A stretch of DNA of 64,000 nt from UBA5066 sp048500275 (GTDB lineage Bacteria; Acidobacteriota; Thermoanaerobaculia; UBA5066): the NCBI GenBank assembly GCA_048500275.1, contig JASNYI010000001.1, forward strand, positions 744,001 to 808,000, in the 5' to 3' direction. The translations under genes were made by a program, and so were the position numbers. The notes under the pieces were generated by a model, which worked only from the letters and a program-made list of their open reading frames with translations, made no database searches and was not told the origin of the DNA. Of this stretch, positions 16,841 to 25,719 are shown in pieces (position 1 is the stretch's first letter; each line of letters starts with the position of its first letter).

Positions 16841-17923
16841 TTGAGCACCGGCGCTCGTCGCACCGCCGGCACCTGTAGGGAGGCGCCCTCGAGAATCAGC
16901 ATCGACGAGTTCTTCGACGAGGTCGCCAAGCTCGGGTATTCGCCGGATCAGCTCGCGGCGGCGGGCCTCGACCGCCCCGCCTTCAACGCGCGCATCATCC
17001 AGAGCTGCGAGCAGTACGCCCGGGGCGCCTGGGGTTTCAACGTCAGGCATCCATCTCTGCGCGTCGTCTGGTCCGCGTACCACGCGTCGGTGATCGACCG
17101 GGCCGTCGGACTCGGAGCTGACGTGCGCCCCCTCCTCGAGGCGTACCCGAGGGAGGCGGACGTCGAGGCGTGGGCGGGGCCGTTCGGTGCGGCCGCACGC
17201 GATGCCATCCTCGACTCGCCGGTGCTCAGCTTTCACGTTGAGCACGAGCGGGCGCGCTTCCTGCCCGGCCGACCCTCGGGCGAGGTCCCGTACCCAAGCT
17301 GGGCGTTCCAGCGCTCCGTCGATCCAGCAACGCAGTCGCTCTGCGCCACGGACGCGATCCGATACGCGGCCGACGGCGCACCGCTCGGCCCGGTGTTCGC
17401 TGAGGCTCGCGCGATGCTGCCTGGGTTCCAGGACGTTCCCGTGTGGCACCAGCGGCTAGCCGCAGCCGTTTACGCCAGGCTCCCTGCCCCTCCGCGGGTA
17501 CGCCACTGCCTCGACACGGCCACGATCTCCTTCGCGACGTTCGACGAACGAACCGGGATGCGCTGTCGCCGAACACCTGTGCACGAGATCCTTATGGGAG
17601 GGCTCGATCTCCTGACGCCTGTCGAGCATCTCGTCCTGCGCAAGAACCTCACAACTACGCGCCTCGCAGATCTCCGACTCCCGCCGGTCTACCGCGAGTT
17701 CGTGCCAGAGCACCGGGTCGCACTCCTGACGGCAGCTCTGTTCTCGGTCGACGAGGACCCACACGGTCGGGGCACCCGCGTGTGGCATCCTCTCGCCGCG
17801 CTGCACCCAAATGGCTTCGTGGCGACGCGCGCGTCCGACCGGATTTCGACGGACTGGGTGGAGTTTGATGTGCACGCAGGCTACGGCGCCGAGGACTGCT
17901 GGCCGTTCGCAGGCCGGCTCTAG
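16841..17923 (+). CDS. Unknown protein, first member of a putative three-gene cassette
   Basis: Up to 360 codons. The frame opens at a TTG; the conserved-looking part starts near 16900 (RISIDEFFDEVAKLGYSPDQ), so the true start is uncertain. The first ~80 residues look like a regulatory helical region resembling DNA-binding folds; the rest is mixed alpha/beta with several conserved-looking Trp/His pairs (FHVEHERARF, PVWHQRL, RVWHPLAALH). I recognise no family. It converges on the ImmA-like gene with a four-base overlap of stop regions and, with it and the HD gene, fills the space between operon tails 1 and 2. Confidence 0.5.
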   Translation: MSTGARRTAGTCREAPSRISIDEFFDEVAKLGYSPDQLAAAGLDRPAFNARIIQSCEQYARGAWGFNVRHPSLRVVWSAYHASVIDRAVGLGADVRPLLEAYPREADVEAWAGPFGAAARDAILDSPVLSFHVEHERARFLPGRPSGEVPYPSWAFQRSVDPATQSLCATDAIRYAADGAPLGPVFAEARAMLPGFQDVPVWHQRLAAAVYARLPAPPRVRHCLDTATISFATFDERTGMRCRRTPVHEILMGGLDLLTPVEHLVLRKNLTTTRLADLRLPPVYREFVPEHRVALLTAALFSVDEDPHGRGTRVWHPLAALHPNGFVATRASDRISTDWVEFDVHAGYGAEDCWPFAGRL

Positions 17924-18978
17924 TCCGCACCGCTGCCCTGGCCGTGCGTCGCTTCGCACCAGACGACGACCCGCGACGAGGCGGACGTACCGTTCCGCCA
18001 CCAGCCGCCCGCGACGAGGCGTTCAGCGCCGGCGCCGTCGGGGATCCTCACCGCTTCGAACCTCCCGAACCGCTGCCCTGCCTGAGTGGCGCCCCACACC
18101 ACGCGCGCCAGCTCCGGCCCCAGCCGCTGGAGAGGCATCCCAGGGTAGAGCAGGCGCCCAGGCAGACCGCCACGCGTGACGGCGATGTCCACGGCGAGCC
18201 CGCGCCCCCGCTGTGCCGCAGAGAACAGGACGAGCCCTGGTGGCATCCGGATACGACCGCGGTCCACCCCCTGGCTCAGCGAGACGAGCAGCACGCCGAG
18301 GGGGACTTCGAAGGCCGCGCAAGCCTGTCCGAGTAGGGCGCCGCAGCTCGCAGCCCGAGCCTCACGCGAAATCGAGCCGACGGCGGCGCAGAACGAGTCT
18401 GCGAGCGCCCGATCCGGAACCAGGACACGGCCCGCGATGCGGTTGCAGCTGTCCTCTTCGAGCCTGTAGAGCTCGAGCACAGCACGGTCGCGGAGAGCTG
18501 CAGTTGAGATCCCCTGGGTCGTCCGCTCGAGCACCCGCTCCCACAACCCGTCGCGCTCGACGAAGAAGAAGCGATGCGCCACCTCGTGCGCGTACGCGAA
18601 GCGGAGGAACGGCTGGAGAGAGAGACTCGGGTCGTCGTCGAGCCATACGCGCTGGTGCGGCCGCGGGTTGAGCGTGATGGTGAACTGGCCCGTGTCGCGG
18701 TCGAACGTTAGGCGGCCAGTCGGCACCTTCTCGTCGAAGACCGGCCGAGGCACGATCTGAAACGACGAGACGCTCCCGGCGAGGCGAATGGGTATCGACG
18801 GGCGAGGTCCGAGCGTCGCGGCAATACGCTCGACCACGCTCTCCTCGAACGCCGGGAGCGTCCGGGAGCCGAGTGCTGCGAGGAATGCCCGACGAACCTC
18901 CCGCCGACGCTTCGTCGCTAGCGCTTCAGCGGAGAGCCGTCGCCGCGCCACAGCCGCACCACATCCTCGTCCGACCAT
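17920..18978 (-). CDS. ImmA/IrrE-like metallopeptidase
   Basis: 352 residues. Zinc motif AHEVAHRFFF at about residues 130-140, followed at the usual distance by the second ligand region RLEEDSCNRIAGRVLVP, which matches the ImmA family pattern (E-x2-C-N-x-F-A-x3-L-x-P). The C-terminal ~130 residues are extra. It begins inside the last codons of the HD-domain gene (61-base overlap), so the two are strongly coupled. Unlike other ImmA proteins here it has no Xre repressor beside it, so its substrate may be the HD protein or the convergent unknown protein. Confidence 0.75.
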   Translation of the reverse strand: MVGRGCGAAVARRRLSAEALATKRRREVRRAFLAALGSRTLPAFEESVVERIAATLGPRPSIPIRLAGSVSSFQIVPRPVFDEKVPTGRLTFDRDTGQFTITLNPRPHQRVWLDDDPSLSLQPFLRFAYAHEVAHRFFFVERDGLWERVLERTTQGISTAALRDRAVLELYRLEEDSCNRIAGRVLVPDRALADSFCAAVGSISREARAASCGALLGQACAAFEVPLGVLLVSLSQGVDRGRIRMPPGLVLFSAAQRGRGLAVDIAVTRGGLPGRLLYPGMPLQRLGPELARVVWGATQAGQRFGRFEAVRIPDGAGAERLVAGGWWRNGTSASSRVVVWCEATHGQGSGAD

Positions 18979-21770
18979 AGGGGGTTCATCGCAGGCGCGC
19001 CGCTCTCGCGCCGCTGGACGACGTGGCTCTTGATCTCGGCAAGCAGCGCGGGACCGATCCGTTCGCCGATTTCTCGGATGTCTTCCCGGCCGAATCTGCC
19101 GCTACGGCCATTCCGATTTTGGGCGCTGTAGAAGGTCAAAACCGCGTCCGTGATGGCACGCTCCTCCGCATCATCACCTCCCACGACTACCGGAGCTTTG
19201 GCCCATTCCGCGAGCACGGTGCCGGGGTCCGACTTGTACCGAATGTCACGGCAGGGTTCCCGCACCTCATCCGAGTGGAGGTAGTTGCTGATCGCCACCG
19301 TCGACACATCGTCAACCCCGATGGGCGCCCACTTGTCGTGCCAAGTCGCCGCGGTCATGGTCAGCAGCCGACGGAGCTCGCTCCGGCAGGAGCCGTCAGC
19401 GAGGTTCTCCACCGCGGTCATGTCCCCGGGCGTGGCGAGCCACGCCGCAATCGCCGCGGAGGAACGAGCTCGCTCGTCCGTGTCCGCCCCCTCCCGCCGG
19501 GCTTCGGACCGGATCGCCGCAATCTGGTCCTTCCAGAGCTCCCACGCGGCCCGGACCGAGTGAACGACGAGGCGCTGGGCGTTCGCGAGGCACGCCTTGT
19601 GCGACTCGTGTGCCGTCGTGCCGTCGCAGCAGGGGTGCTTACTGAGGAACTTCGCGAGGGAGCCCGAGAAGAACAGGCCGTCGCTTAGGAACACGTAGAG
19701 CTTCCATAGAGCTTCGTACCTTGCGGCCGAGTCATCGATCGCAGCGGAGACGCGGCTGAGGACGCTGCGCAGGCGTGCGCTCGTCTGACCGTCCGGCTTC
19801 TCCCGACCGAGCTCCTCGATGGTCCGCACTACATCCCGATCCGTCACCACGAGCGAGGGGTCCTTGTAGAGCTGTTTGAACGGGGTCGTCCAGAAGATGA
19901 CGTCTGCCGGGGGCTGGAGATACTCCGCAAGCTCGTCGTTGGGGCGTGCCTTGGGCGTCTCGGGTGCGGCCGCGCTCGCCAGGCGGGTAAGGGTCGCTGT
20001 CACGCTCTCCTCGTCGAGAATGCGGTGGCTGAGATACCGCTGAATGAGGTTGGAGATCGCGATGAAGAACGGCGCGAAGCGAGGTGAGTCCACGATCGCA
20101 GCCAGCTCGCGCAGTTGCTCTGGTCGGCACTCAGCCGTCTTCAGGAGTGCGTCGGCGCAATGGCCGGGAATGACCATGAGCGGCCGGTACATCCTCCGCT
20201 CTGCGATCTTCTGCAGCAGCCGTGCCGCTGGCGTACGGCGCCGCCAGGTCTGCGTGCCCGCCTCCGGCTCGGCCGTCGTGAGCAGTTGCTCGAGGAAGTG
20301 GTCGTCGCCGGTGAGGGAGAGATTCGGTTGGTTGAGGTTGTAGAGCGCGGCGCGCGACGGCTTCCTGCCACCCAAGAGGATAAGGGAGCGCGAGAGCATC
20401 GCGATCCCGGCTTGGACGATCCGGTGGAACACCGCTTTTTCGTGGATCTCGTGGCGGCTGTGCAGGAGCCGGAAAATGTCGTTAATCCGCTCGACGCGGA
20501 CGGTCCCGCGCTTGTGGTCGAGGAGGTCGATGGCGCACCGGAACAGCGGCAGTCCCTGCCGCGGCCACGACGCCCCGTCTGGATCCTGCACGAGAATGTA
20601 GAAGCGCAGGAGCGTCTTGTCGAGCTTCCCGTGCATGCCGAGTCGACGCATGTCTCGATCGAGGTAGTCGAGCAGGTCGGCGCTGAGCGTGTCACCGATG
20701 ATGTCATGACGGTACGGCTGGAACCAGGCGTAGTGGAGCGCCTGGCCGGTCTTCGTGTCGCCGGCCGGACCGAGCTGCCACTTCAGGTAGTCGACGCCTT
20801 CGAAGCCGTTTCGGATCTCGAGCCCGTTCGCGTGCGTGAGGGCGTCGCGCGTGTGCTCGAAGGCGAGGAGGTGGAAGAGGAGCGCCGGGAGGATCTCGTC
20901 TTCCGCGCTCGGCCACTGATTCCTCGCGAGGTCGACGAACGTCCGTAAATGCCCAGCGGGGCGACCCGGCTCTGGACGCTCGACGTCCTCCTGGAGCCGG
21001 TCCCAGAACGCTGGACTGTGAAGAGCGAGCGTCTGCGCCAGCACCGATCGTTTGCGGTCGAGGAGGAGGAGGTAGAGAGCTGGATTCTGCTTGAAGTCGT
21101 CGTGCTTCTCGTAGGGACCGTAGAACGACTGGACCTTCACGCGGTGTGCGGCGTCATTCTCGTCGACCCCGTAGGGGTAGATGTGGTGCGTCTTCTTCTC
21201 GATGTCGTGGGAGTACGGGCCGTGGGGGATGTCGTGCAGCAGCGCGCCGAGCCGGATCAGGATCTCCTCGGATCGCGTGATTGCTGGCGCGCCAGATGAC
21301 TTCTTGTCCTTCTCGCCCACGAGCCGCTGCTGGCTGTCTCGCAGGGCGCGGATGAGATCCTGGGCCGTATGGAGCGTACCGATTCCGTGGGCACCCCGCG
21401 TGTGGTTGGCTGATGGGTACAGAAGGTCGATGAAACCGAGCTGGTTGATACGGAAGAGCCGCTGGTACTCCGGCGTATCGATGGCATCGCGCTCGAGATC
21501 GCTGGCGTGGACGAGCCCGTGCACCTCGTCAGCAAACAGGTGTCTGTTTTCGAAGACGGCGAAGGGATCTGCGGCCGCTCCCTCCCCGTGGCTTTCCGCC
21601 CCGCCGACCGCCCGATGGGCCGTTTCCCGCGGTGCGTCGGAGGCGAGATCCGCCGCAGCCGTTGTCGCAAGCCCCTCGTGGTTGCCAGCGAAAGTCAGCT
21701 GGTCCTCGCTCCGTGATTTCGGCGCCCTCACGGGGCGGGCCTCAGGGCTCAGCTTCTCTCGGTCTGTCAT
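18918..21770 (-). CDS. SAMHD1/dGTPase-like HD-domain protein
   Basis: 950 residues from the ATG at 21770, with GGAGG about six bases upstream. The HD core is well conserved: a His in RGAHGIGTLH (about residue 128), the HD pair in ALLHDIPHGPYSH (179-180) and DLLDYLDRDMRRLG supplying the final Asp, as in SAMHD1. A ~550-residue helical C-terminal part has no family I recognise. SAMHD1-type enzymes hydrolyse dNTPs, and several bacterial relatives stop phages by emptying the dNTP pool. Coupling to an ImmA-like protease suggests a regulated or self-destructive system. Confidence 0.85.
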   Translation of the reverse strand: MTDREKLSPEARPVRAPKSRSEDQLTFAGNHEGLATTAAADLASDAPRETAHRAVGGAESHGEGAAADPFAVFENRHLFADEVHGLVHASDLERDAIDTPEYQRLFRINQLGFIDLLYPSANHTRGAHGIGTLHTAQDLIRALRDSQQRLVGEKDKKSSGAPAITRSEEILIRLGALLHDIPHGPYSHDIEKKTHHIYPYGVDENDAAHRVKVQSFYGPYEKHDDFKQNPALYLLLLDRKRSVLAQTLALHSPAFWDRLQEDVERPEPGRPAGHLRTFVDLARNQWPSAEDEILPALLFHLLAFEHTRDALTHANGLEIRNGFEGVDYLKWQLGPAGDTKTGQALHYAWFQPYRHDIIGDTLSADLLDYLDRDMRRLGMHGKLDKTLLRFYILVQDPDGASWPRQGLPLFRCAIDLLDHKRGTVRVERINDIFRLLHSRHEIHEKAVFHRIVQAGIAMLSRSLILLGGRKPSRAALYNLNQPNLSLTGDDHFLEQLLTTAEPEAGTQTWRRRTPAARLLQKIAERRMYRPLMVIPGHCADALLKTAECRPEQLRELAAIVDSPRFAPFFIAISNLIQRYLSHRILDEESVTATLTRLASAAAPETPKARPNDELAEYLQPPADVIFWTTPFKQLYKDPSLVVTDRDVVRTIEELGREKPDGQTSARLRSVLSRVSAAIDDSAARYEALWKLYVFLSDGLFFSGSLAKFLSKHPCCDGTTAHESHKACLANAQRLVVHSVRAAWELWKDQIAAIRSEARREGADTDERARSSAAIAAWLATPGDMTAVENLADGSCRSELRRLLTMTAATWHDKWAPIGVDDVSTVAISNYLHSDEVREPCRDIRYKSDPGTVLAEWAKAPVVVGGDDAEERAITDAVLTFYSAQNRNGRSGRFGREDIREIGERIGPALLAEIKSHVVQRRESGAPAMNPLWSDEDVVRLWRGDGSPLKR

Positions 21771-21849
21771 CGAAGACCTCCAGAGACGGATGCATGATAC
21801 CAAGGCGCCGTGGGGCAGTGTGGATTGTGCGCTCCATTCAGCAGCCTCT

Positions 21850-21951
21850 CACTACGATGGGCCGCAGCTGATCTGCGCCTTCTGCCACTCCTCGATCGCA
21901 AGCCTGTTCGGCGACAAGGCCGAGGACACCACCGAGGAGCTGTTCGCGTGA
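21850..21951 (+). pseudogene. 3' end of gene A (copy 2)
   Basis: Homology to gene A begins abruptly at YDGP and continues through CAFCHSSIASLFGDKAEDTTEELFA to a TGA that overlaps the GTG of gene B. The first ~70 codons of gene A are missing; the sequence to the left is the promoter side of the HD gene. This marks the left edge of the second tail copy. Confidence 0.75.
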
Positions 21952-22163
21952 GGGGGCGCGTCCACTTCTACCAGCCGTGCCTCGAGGAGCGGAACCTCCG
22001 CCGCCTCTACCGCCTCAAGGTCTGGTTCCGGGAGCAGAGCGGCCGCCGGATGCCGATGACCGTTCTCCTGAACCGAATCCTCGACGACTTCTTCATCCTC
22101 TTCGAGTCACCCGCGGACGCACCCCCGTGGCTCGCGTCTTCCCGCATCAGGAGGACACCATGA
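21948..22163 (+). CDS. Gene B, possible ribbon-helix-helix protein (copy 2)
   Basis: 71 residues from a GTG whose last bases overlap gene A's TGA (GTGA). The core RRLYRLKVWFREQSGRRMPM followed by TVLLNRILDDFF resembles small ribbon-helix-helix DNA-binding proteins: a short strand with alternating basic residues, then two helices. It stops at a TGA overlapping the ATG of gene C (ATGA), so A, B and C are translationally chained. Function unknown; a regulator or antitoxin is possible. Confidence 0.65.
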   Translation: MRGRVHFYQPCLEERNLRRLYRLKVWFREQSGRRMPMTVLLNRILDDFFILFESPADAPPWLASSRIRRTP

Positions 22164-22375
22164 CTTCCGGCCTCCCCTTCGCGTTCGGCGTCTCTCCGGA
22201 TCTCAAGCGCTTCCTCGATCTCCTCGAGAAAGTCGCCGACGTCGTCGAGCTTCTCTACCAGCTCGGTGCCGCGAAGGACGCTCGGGAACTCGAGACCCTC
22301 GTCGTCCAGTTCCTCGAGCACGTCGACGCGCCCGACCCGCCGTCCCGCTTTCCCTTCCCGGCCGCGCGGGCGTAG
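22160..22375 (+). CDS. Gene C, small helical protein (copy 2)
   Basis: 71 residues, intact. ATG overlaps the stop of gene B and is preceded by AGGAGG. N-terminal GLPFAFGVSPDLKRF leads into a long amphipathic helix (LDLLEKVADVVELLYQ), a short acidic helix and a Pro-rich tail (PDPPSRFPFPAARA). It differs from copies 1 and 3 in the last third. No family recognised. Confidence 0.65.
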   Translation: MTSGLPFAFGVSPDLKRFLDLLEKVADVVELLYQLGAAKDARELETLVVQFLEHVDAPDPPSRFPFPAARA

Positions 22376-22404
22376 TACCAGTTCTCTCGACCCACCTTCT
22401 CTCA

Positions 22405-22428
22405 GAGGCCAGCGATTCCGCTGGCCTC
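22405..22428 (+). terminator. Hairpin terminator after gene C (copy 2)
   Basis: Same 10-bp stem (GAGGCCAGCG/CGCTGGCCTC) and ATTC loop as copy 1, followed by TTCTT. Confidence 0.75.
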
Positions 22429-22921
22429 TTCTTCGACATCCTCGAGGTGGCCGAGGAGGTGGGCCCCGACCGATTCGGCACGCCGCGTTGTGCCACCTTT
22501 CCCATTCGGCCTGAAGGCCGATGCCTGGGCTTTCGACCTCGTACGACGCTCGGCCCCGCGCTCGGTTCCCTTTGGTTTACTTCCGAACCCACGCGCGGTA
22601 CGCTAGGTGGCGTTCCTTCAAATAGTTACGCCGACACAGCAGGAAGGCCTTGGGGTTCAATGCATCGGAACGCATCCCTCGCACAGCATCCTCCGGGAGA
22701 AGGCGTAACATCCGCACGCGTGAGACTCCGCAGCGAGTCCGGGCTGATTGAAGCCAACGCAACGTCGGGCTCGACCATAGCTGCCGAACCTTCCTCGGTG
22801 GGCATCCTCGAGCCGGCCCCCTCGGACAGAGGCTCTCCGTAGCGTTCAACGCCTCGATCGACCGAAGCAGAGATCTATGAACCGGCAGGCTGCCGTCCAT
22901 TGATGGAAAGGAAACATACTC
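22429..22921. other. Intergenic region before the first small-protein/IMPase pair
   Basis: About 490 bases with no supported gene. A short palindrome-like stretch GGCCTGAAGGCC lies near 22508-22519. The promoter for the pair downstream should be here but I cannot point to it. Confidence 0.35.
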
Positions 22922-23149
22922 ATGGCGAAGCGAGACAGTAGTTCATCATCGGCGAAACGGCGTCGGCTGGCCTCTGTCCGTGCAGAGGCCATCGCCGCCG
23001 GGACGGAGCGCTTCCTTTCCCGGGGGTTCAGTCCCGAAGAAGCGAAGTCCTACGCCACGCTCTTCTACGAAGAGGGCCTGAAGACCCGTCGGGAGCTCTC
23101 CGGCCTGCGGAATGAGATACAGCAGCTCGAGGCTGCCGGGCACGCCTAG
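22922..23149 (+). CDS. Small basic helical protein, partner of IMPase-like 1
   Basis: 75 residues. A basic, Ser-rich N-terminus (KRDSSSSSAKRRR) is followed by two helices (FLSRGFSPEEAKSYATLFYE and RRELSGLRNEIQQLEAA). An AAGGAAA ribosome site precedes the ATG. A gene of similar size, charge and motif (R-x3-S-x-EAK-x3-A) precedes the second IMPase-like gene at 34303-34506, so the pairing is conserved. Function unknown; DNA/RNA binding or an antitoxin-like role is possible. Confidence 0.6.
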   Translation: MAKRDSSSSSAKRRRLASVRAEAIAAGTERFLSRGFSPEEAKSYATLFYEEGLKTRRELSGLRNEIQQLEAAGHA

Positions 23150-23205
23150 CGTCCCGCGGCATTGACTGCGCTGTTCACGGGGGGCATCATTGCCCCCCGT
23201 TTTCT

Positions 23206-24150
23206 ATGCGAAGACGACTTTTTCCCGCACACCTCGACCTAGTCGAAACGGCCATTACCGTGATCCGCGACGTGCAACGAGTCGTCGCGAGGAAGATCCG
23301 TCTCAATCCTTATCGCGCCTTCGCGCCGCTCGAGGTTCAGGGTCGAAACAACAAGAAGCTCCTGGGCGTTGATTTCGCAGCCGAATCCGAAGCTGCAGAC
23401 ATGCTGCGAGCGAAACTCCCCGGTCTGCGCGCACTCGGCGAGGAATCCCTCACCGACGCTGACCTCGATCTCTCTCGCGAGGAGTCCCTTGTCGTTCTCA
23501 TGGACATGGTCGACGGCACGGATCTCCTCGAACGCGGGCTCTCGAACTGGTGCTCCGCGATGATCTTCTTCCATCCGCCAGAGCGGCGCATCCTCGGCGC
23601 ATTCGTTGGGCTCTTCGAAGAAGGTGTGTACTACGCGACCGAGAAGGTCGCTCCTCACTTCCGCTCTTTCACACGCGATTCCGCCGCTCGCAAGCTTACC
23701 GCACCGCCGTCCGACGTCGAAGCGAGGTTCAAGTGGGCCGATCGCTTCGAAGACGCGTCCATCGCGTACTACGGCCAGAAGAACAAGAACTTCCTTTCAC
23801 TCCTCGGGAAGCGCTGCTTCGCAAAGAGTGTCGGGAGCACCAACGAGAAGGCAGCCTTGCGAATCTACAATTTCGCGGGCAACCCAATGATGATGAAGGT
23901 CATCGACGGGTATAAGCGTATCGACGCGGTATTCGATGTCCACGGACAGCACCCTCATGACGTCGCACCGGGCGCCTACATCGCTTCGAGAGTGGATGGG
24001 GTCGTGTTCACCGATATCTCGGGCGCGCGAATAGACCTCGCGGCTAGCCTCTTGCGCCCCGCCCACGAGGATCACAAGCTGAAGTACGTCCTGGCGGGAT
24101 CGCATTCCCTCGCCGAAGAGATCCGGGCCGCCGTCGCGTTGGAAGCTTGA
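23206..24150 (+). CDS. Inositol-monophosphatase-like phosphatase 1
   Basis: 314 residues. All metal ligands of the IMPase/CysQ/FBPase fold are visible: GEES (about residue 78-81), DMVDGTDLLERG (about 99-110) and the distal Asp in HPHDVAPGAYI. LSNWC following the DxxDGT motif is shared with its paralogue at 33222-34283. The fold removes phosphate from small sugar or nucleotide substrates such as inositol phosphate or 3'-phospho-AMP. Its position in a cargo block beside a small conserved gene and cas remnants suggests a defense-type role rather than housekeeping metabolism. The substrate is unknown. Confidence 0.8.
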   Translation: MRRRLFPAHLDLVETAITVIRDVQRVVARKIRLNPYRAFAPLEVQGRNNKKLLGVDFAAESEAADMLRAKLPGLRALGEESLTDADLDLSREESLVVLMDMVDGTDLLERGLSNWCSAMIFFHPPERRILGAFVGLFEEGVYYATEKVAPHFRSFTRDSAARKLTAPPSDVEARFKWADRFEDASIAYYGQKNKNFLSLLGKRCFAKSVGSTNEKAALRIYNFAGNPMMMKVIDGYKRIDAVFDVHGQHPHDVAPGAYIASRVDGVVFTDISGARIDLAASLLRPAHEDHKLKYVLAGSHSLAEEIRAAVALEA

Positions 24151-24188
24151 CTGCCGCGATCGAGACGCGCTGCCAGGCCGCAGGCAAC

Positions 24189-24437
24189 TTACCCTCTCAC
24201 CCGTACGAGCCTCTTCAGGAAGTGGCCCGCCGGTAGGGACAGGACCTCGAGATGTACCGGTCGAATCCGTCGCACGGCACTCCTCACGGCCTCCAGAAGC
24301 CTGCCCCGGCGATACGGCGTCAGCTCCCCCTCGAAGACGGACGGGAGGATTCCCCTCAGGCCCGCGTCCCGCGCGATCGTGGCCACCCGCAGGCGCGCAC
24401 TCGCGACGGGGGTAGCGCAGAAGAGGATGACAGACAC
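24189..24437 (-). CDS. cas2: Cas2 (copy A)
   Basis: 82 residues from a GTG. It has the Cas2 layout: strand 1 VSVILFCATP, helix SARLRVATIARDAGL, the diagnostic segment ILPSVFEGELT, a second helix and strand PVHLEVLSLPAG. The Asp that usually ends strand 1 is absent (FCAT in place of YDI). Cas2 dimers bridge two Cas1 dimers in spacer integration. The upstream cas1 is broken, so this copy is probably not functional as a pair. It ends 38 bases from the convergent IMPase-like gene. Confidence 0.8.
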   Translation of the reverse strand: MSVILFCATPVASARLRVATIARDAGLRGILPSVFEGELTPYRRGRLLEAVRSAVRRIRPVHLEVLSLPAGHFLKRLVRVRG

Positions 24438-24442
24438 GGGCG

Positions 24443-25218
24443 TCAGTGGTTGTAGTGGAATCCGTGACAGCGGCGACGGCCCGTCTTCTCGAGGATCTCC
24501 GCGAGGTGCCGCGCCTGCGCCTCGATGATCTCGACGAGGGAACGGCGCTCGCCCCGGTACCGCCAGCGCGCCGGGAGGTTTCGGGCGTAGGCCCGGAGCA
24601 GCCGGCGCCGCGTCGGGATCGAGAGACGGCCGTCGCGGGTCTTCGTGATCTTCGACCCTCGCGTGAGGAGCGCGAGGGCTGGCCGGTCGGCCCCGAGTGC
24701 CCGGAACGCCTCGACGAAGTCGTAGAGGAGGGAGAGCTTTCCCTCCTGGCCGTCCGTATGGACGAACCCGAGACGCGGATCGAGGCCTGCCGCTGCGAGG
24801 GAGCGGTGGCAGGTCGTGTAGAGGAGCCCGCAGAGGCAGTTGAGCGTCGCGATCGTCCGGAAGTGTGTTCCGCGACAATTTGATTTCCCGGGCGTGTATT
24901 TCTAATTGACGCCGGACAGGAAGTGAGCTGCGGCGCTTCCTCCCCTCGATGGCGAGGAAGCGCCCTCGAACCGCCTCGATCGACGGGCCGTCGGCGGCGG
25001 CGAACGCAGCGACGTTCCGCTCCATCACGGTGATCGCCGCCTCGAGGACGTGGCCGAGCGCCGGATTCGTGCGCGCCAGGTAGCGCGCGTAGAGCTTGAG
25101 GAGCTGCGCCTGGTTCTGCCCCTTCGCCGTCAGCATCTCGCGGGAGATGGCGACCCACGCCTCCGTCTCGTAGGCCCGGAGCTGCCCGCGGAGGATCGCC
25201 GGGCACTCTCGCGGGACT
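24443..25218 (-). pseudogene. cas1: Broken cas1 (copy A), 5' part lost
   Basis: The sequence parallels the intact cas1 at 35148-36209. It encodes LRGQLRAYETEAWVAISREM through AVRGRFLAIEG and, in another frame, the C-terminal part. About 24850-24930 the intact sequence is replaced by an unrelated AT-rich patch that breaks the frame. The first ~90 codons are gone: homology stops at 25218, where the third operon tail (end of gene A) begins. Not a working integrase. Confidence 0.85.
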
Positions 25219-25295
25219 GCGCCTTCTGCCACTCCTCGATCGCAAGCCTGTTCGGCGACAAGGGCGATGACACCGCCAAGGAGCTGTTCACGTGA
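25219..25295 (+). pseudogene. 3' end of gene A (copy 3)
   Basis: Only CAFCHSSIASLFGDKGDDTA and the following KELFT remain, joined directly to the truncated cas1. It ends in the same GTGA overlap with gene B as copy 2. Confidence 0.75.
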
Positions 25296-25507
25296 GGGGG
25301 CGCGTCCACCTCTACCAGCCGTTCCTCGAGGAACGGAACGTCCGCCGCCTCTACCGCCTCAAGGTCTGGTTCCGGGAGCAAAGCGGCCGCCGGATGCCGA
25401 TGACCGTTCTCCTGAACCGGATCCTCGACGACTTCTTCATCCTCTCCGAGTCACCCGTGGACGCGCCCCCACGGCCCGCGTCTTCCAGCACCAGGAGGAC
25501 ACCATGA
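25292..25507 (+). CDS. Gene B, possible ribbon-helix-helix protein (copy 3)
   Basis: 71 residues, intact, GTG start. It differs from copy 2 at scattered positions (HLYQPFLEERNV for HFYQPCLEERNL; LSESPVDAPPRP for LFESPADAPPWL). The core RRLYRLKVWFREQSGRRMPM is unchanged. Same coupling to gene C through ATGA. Confidence 0.65.
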   Translation: MRGRVHLYQPFLEERNVRRLYRLKVWFREQSGRRMPMTVLLNRILDDFFILSESPVDAPPRPASSSTRRTP

Positions 25508-25719
25508 CTTCCGGCCTCCCCTTCGCGCTCGACGTCTCGCCAGATCTCAAGCGCTTCCTCGATCTCCTCGAGAAGGTCGCCGACGTCGTTGAGCTCCTCT
25601 ACCAGCTCGGTGCCGCGAAGGACGCTCGGGAACTCGAGACGCAGGTCACCGAGTTCCTCCAGGCCGTCGAGACGCCGGAGCCGTCCTCGAGGATTCCCTT
25701 CCCCGTCGTCCGCGCGTAG
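25504..25719 (+). CDS. Gene C, small helical protein (copy 3)
   Basis: 71 residues, intact. The N-terminus (MTSGLPFALDVSPDLKRF) is like copy 2, while the remainder is identical in DNA to copy 1. The gene is therefore a mosaic of the two copies. AGGAGG ribosome site upstream. Function unknown. Confidence 0.65.
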   Translation: MTSGLPFALDVSPDLKRFLDLLEKVADVVELLYQLGAAKDARELETQVTEFLQAVETPEPSSRIPFPVVRA

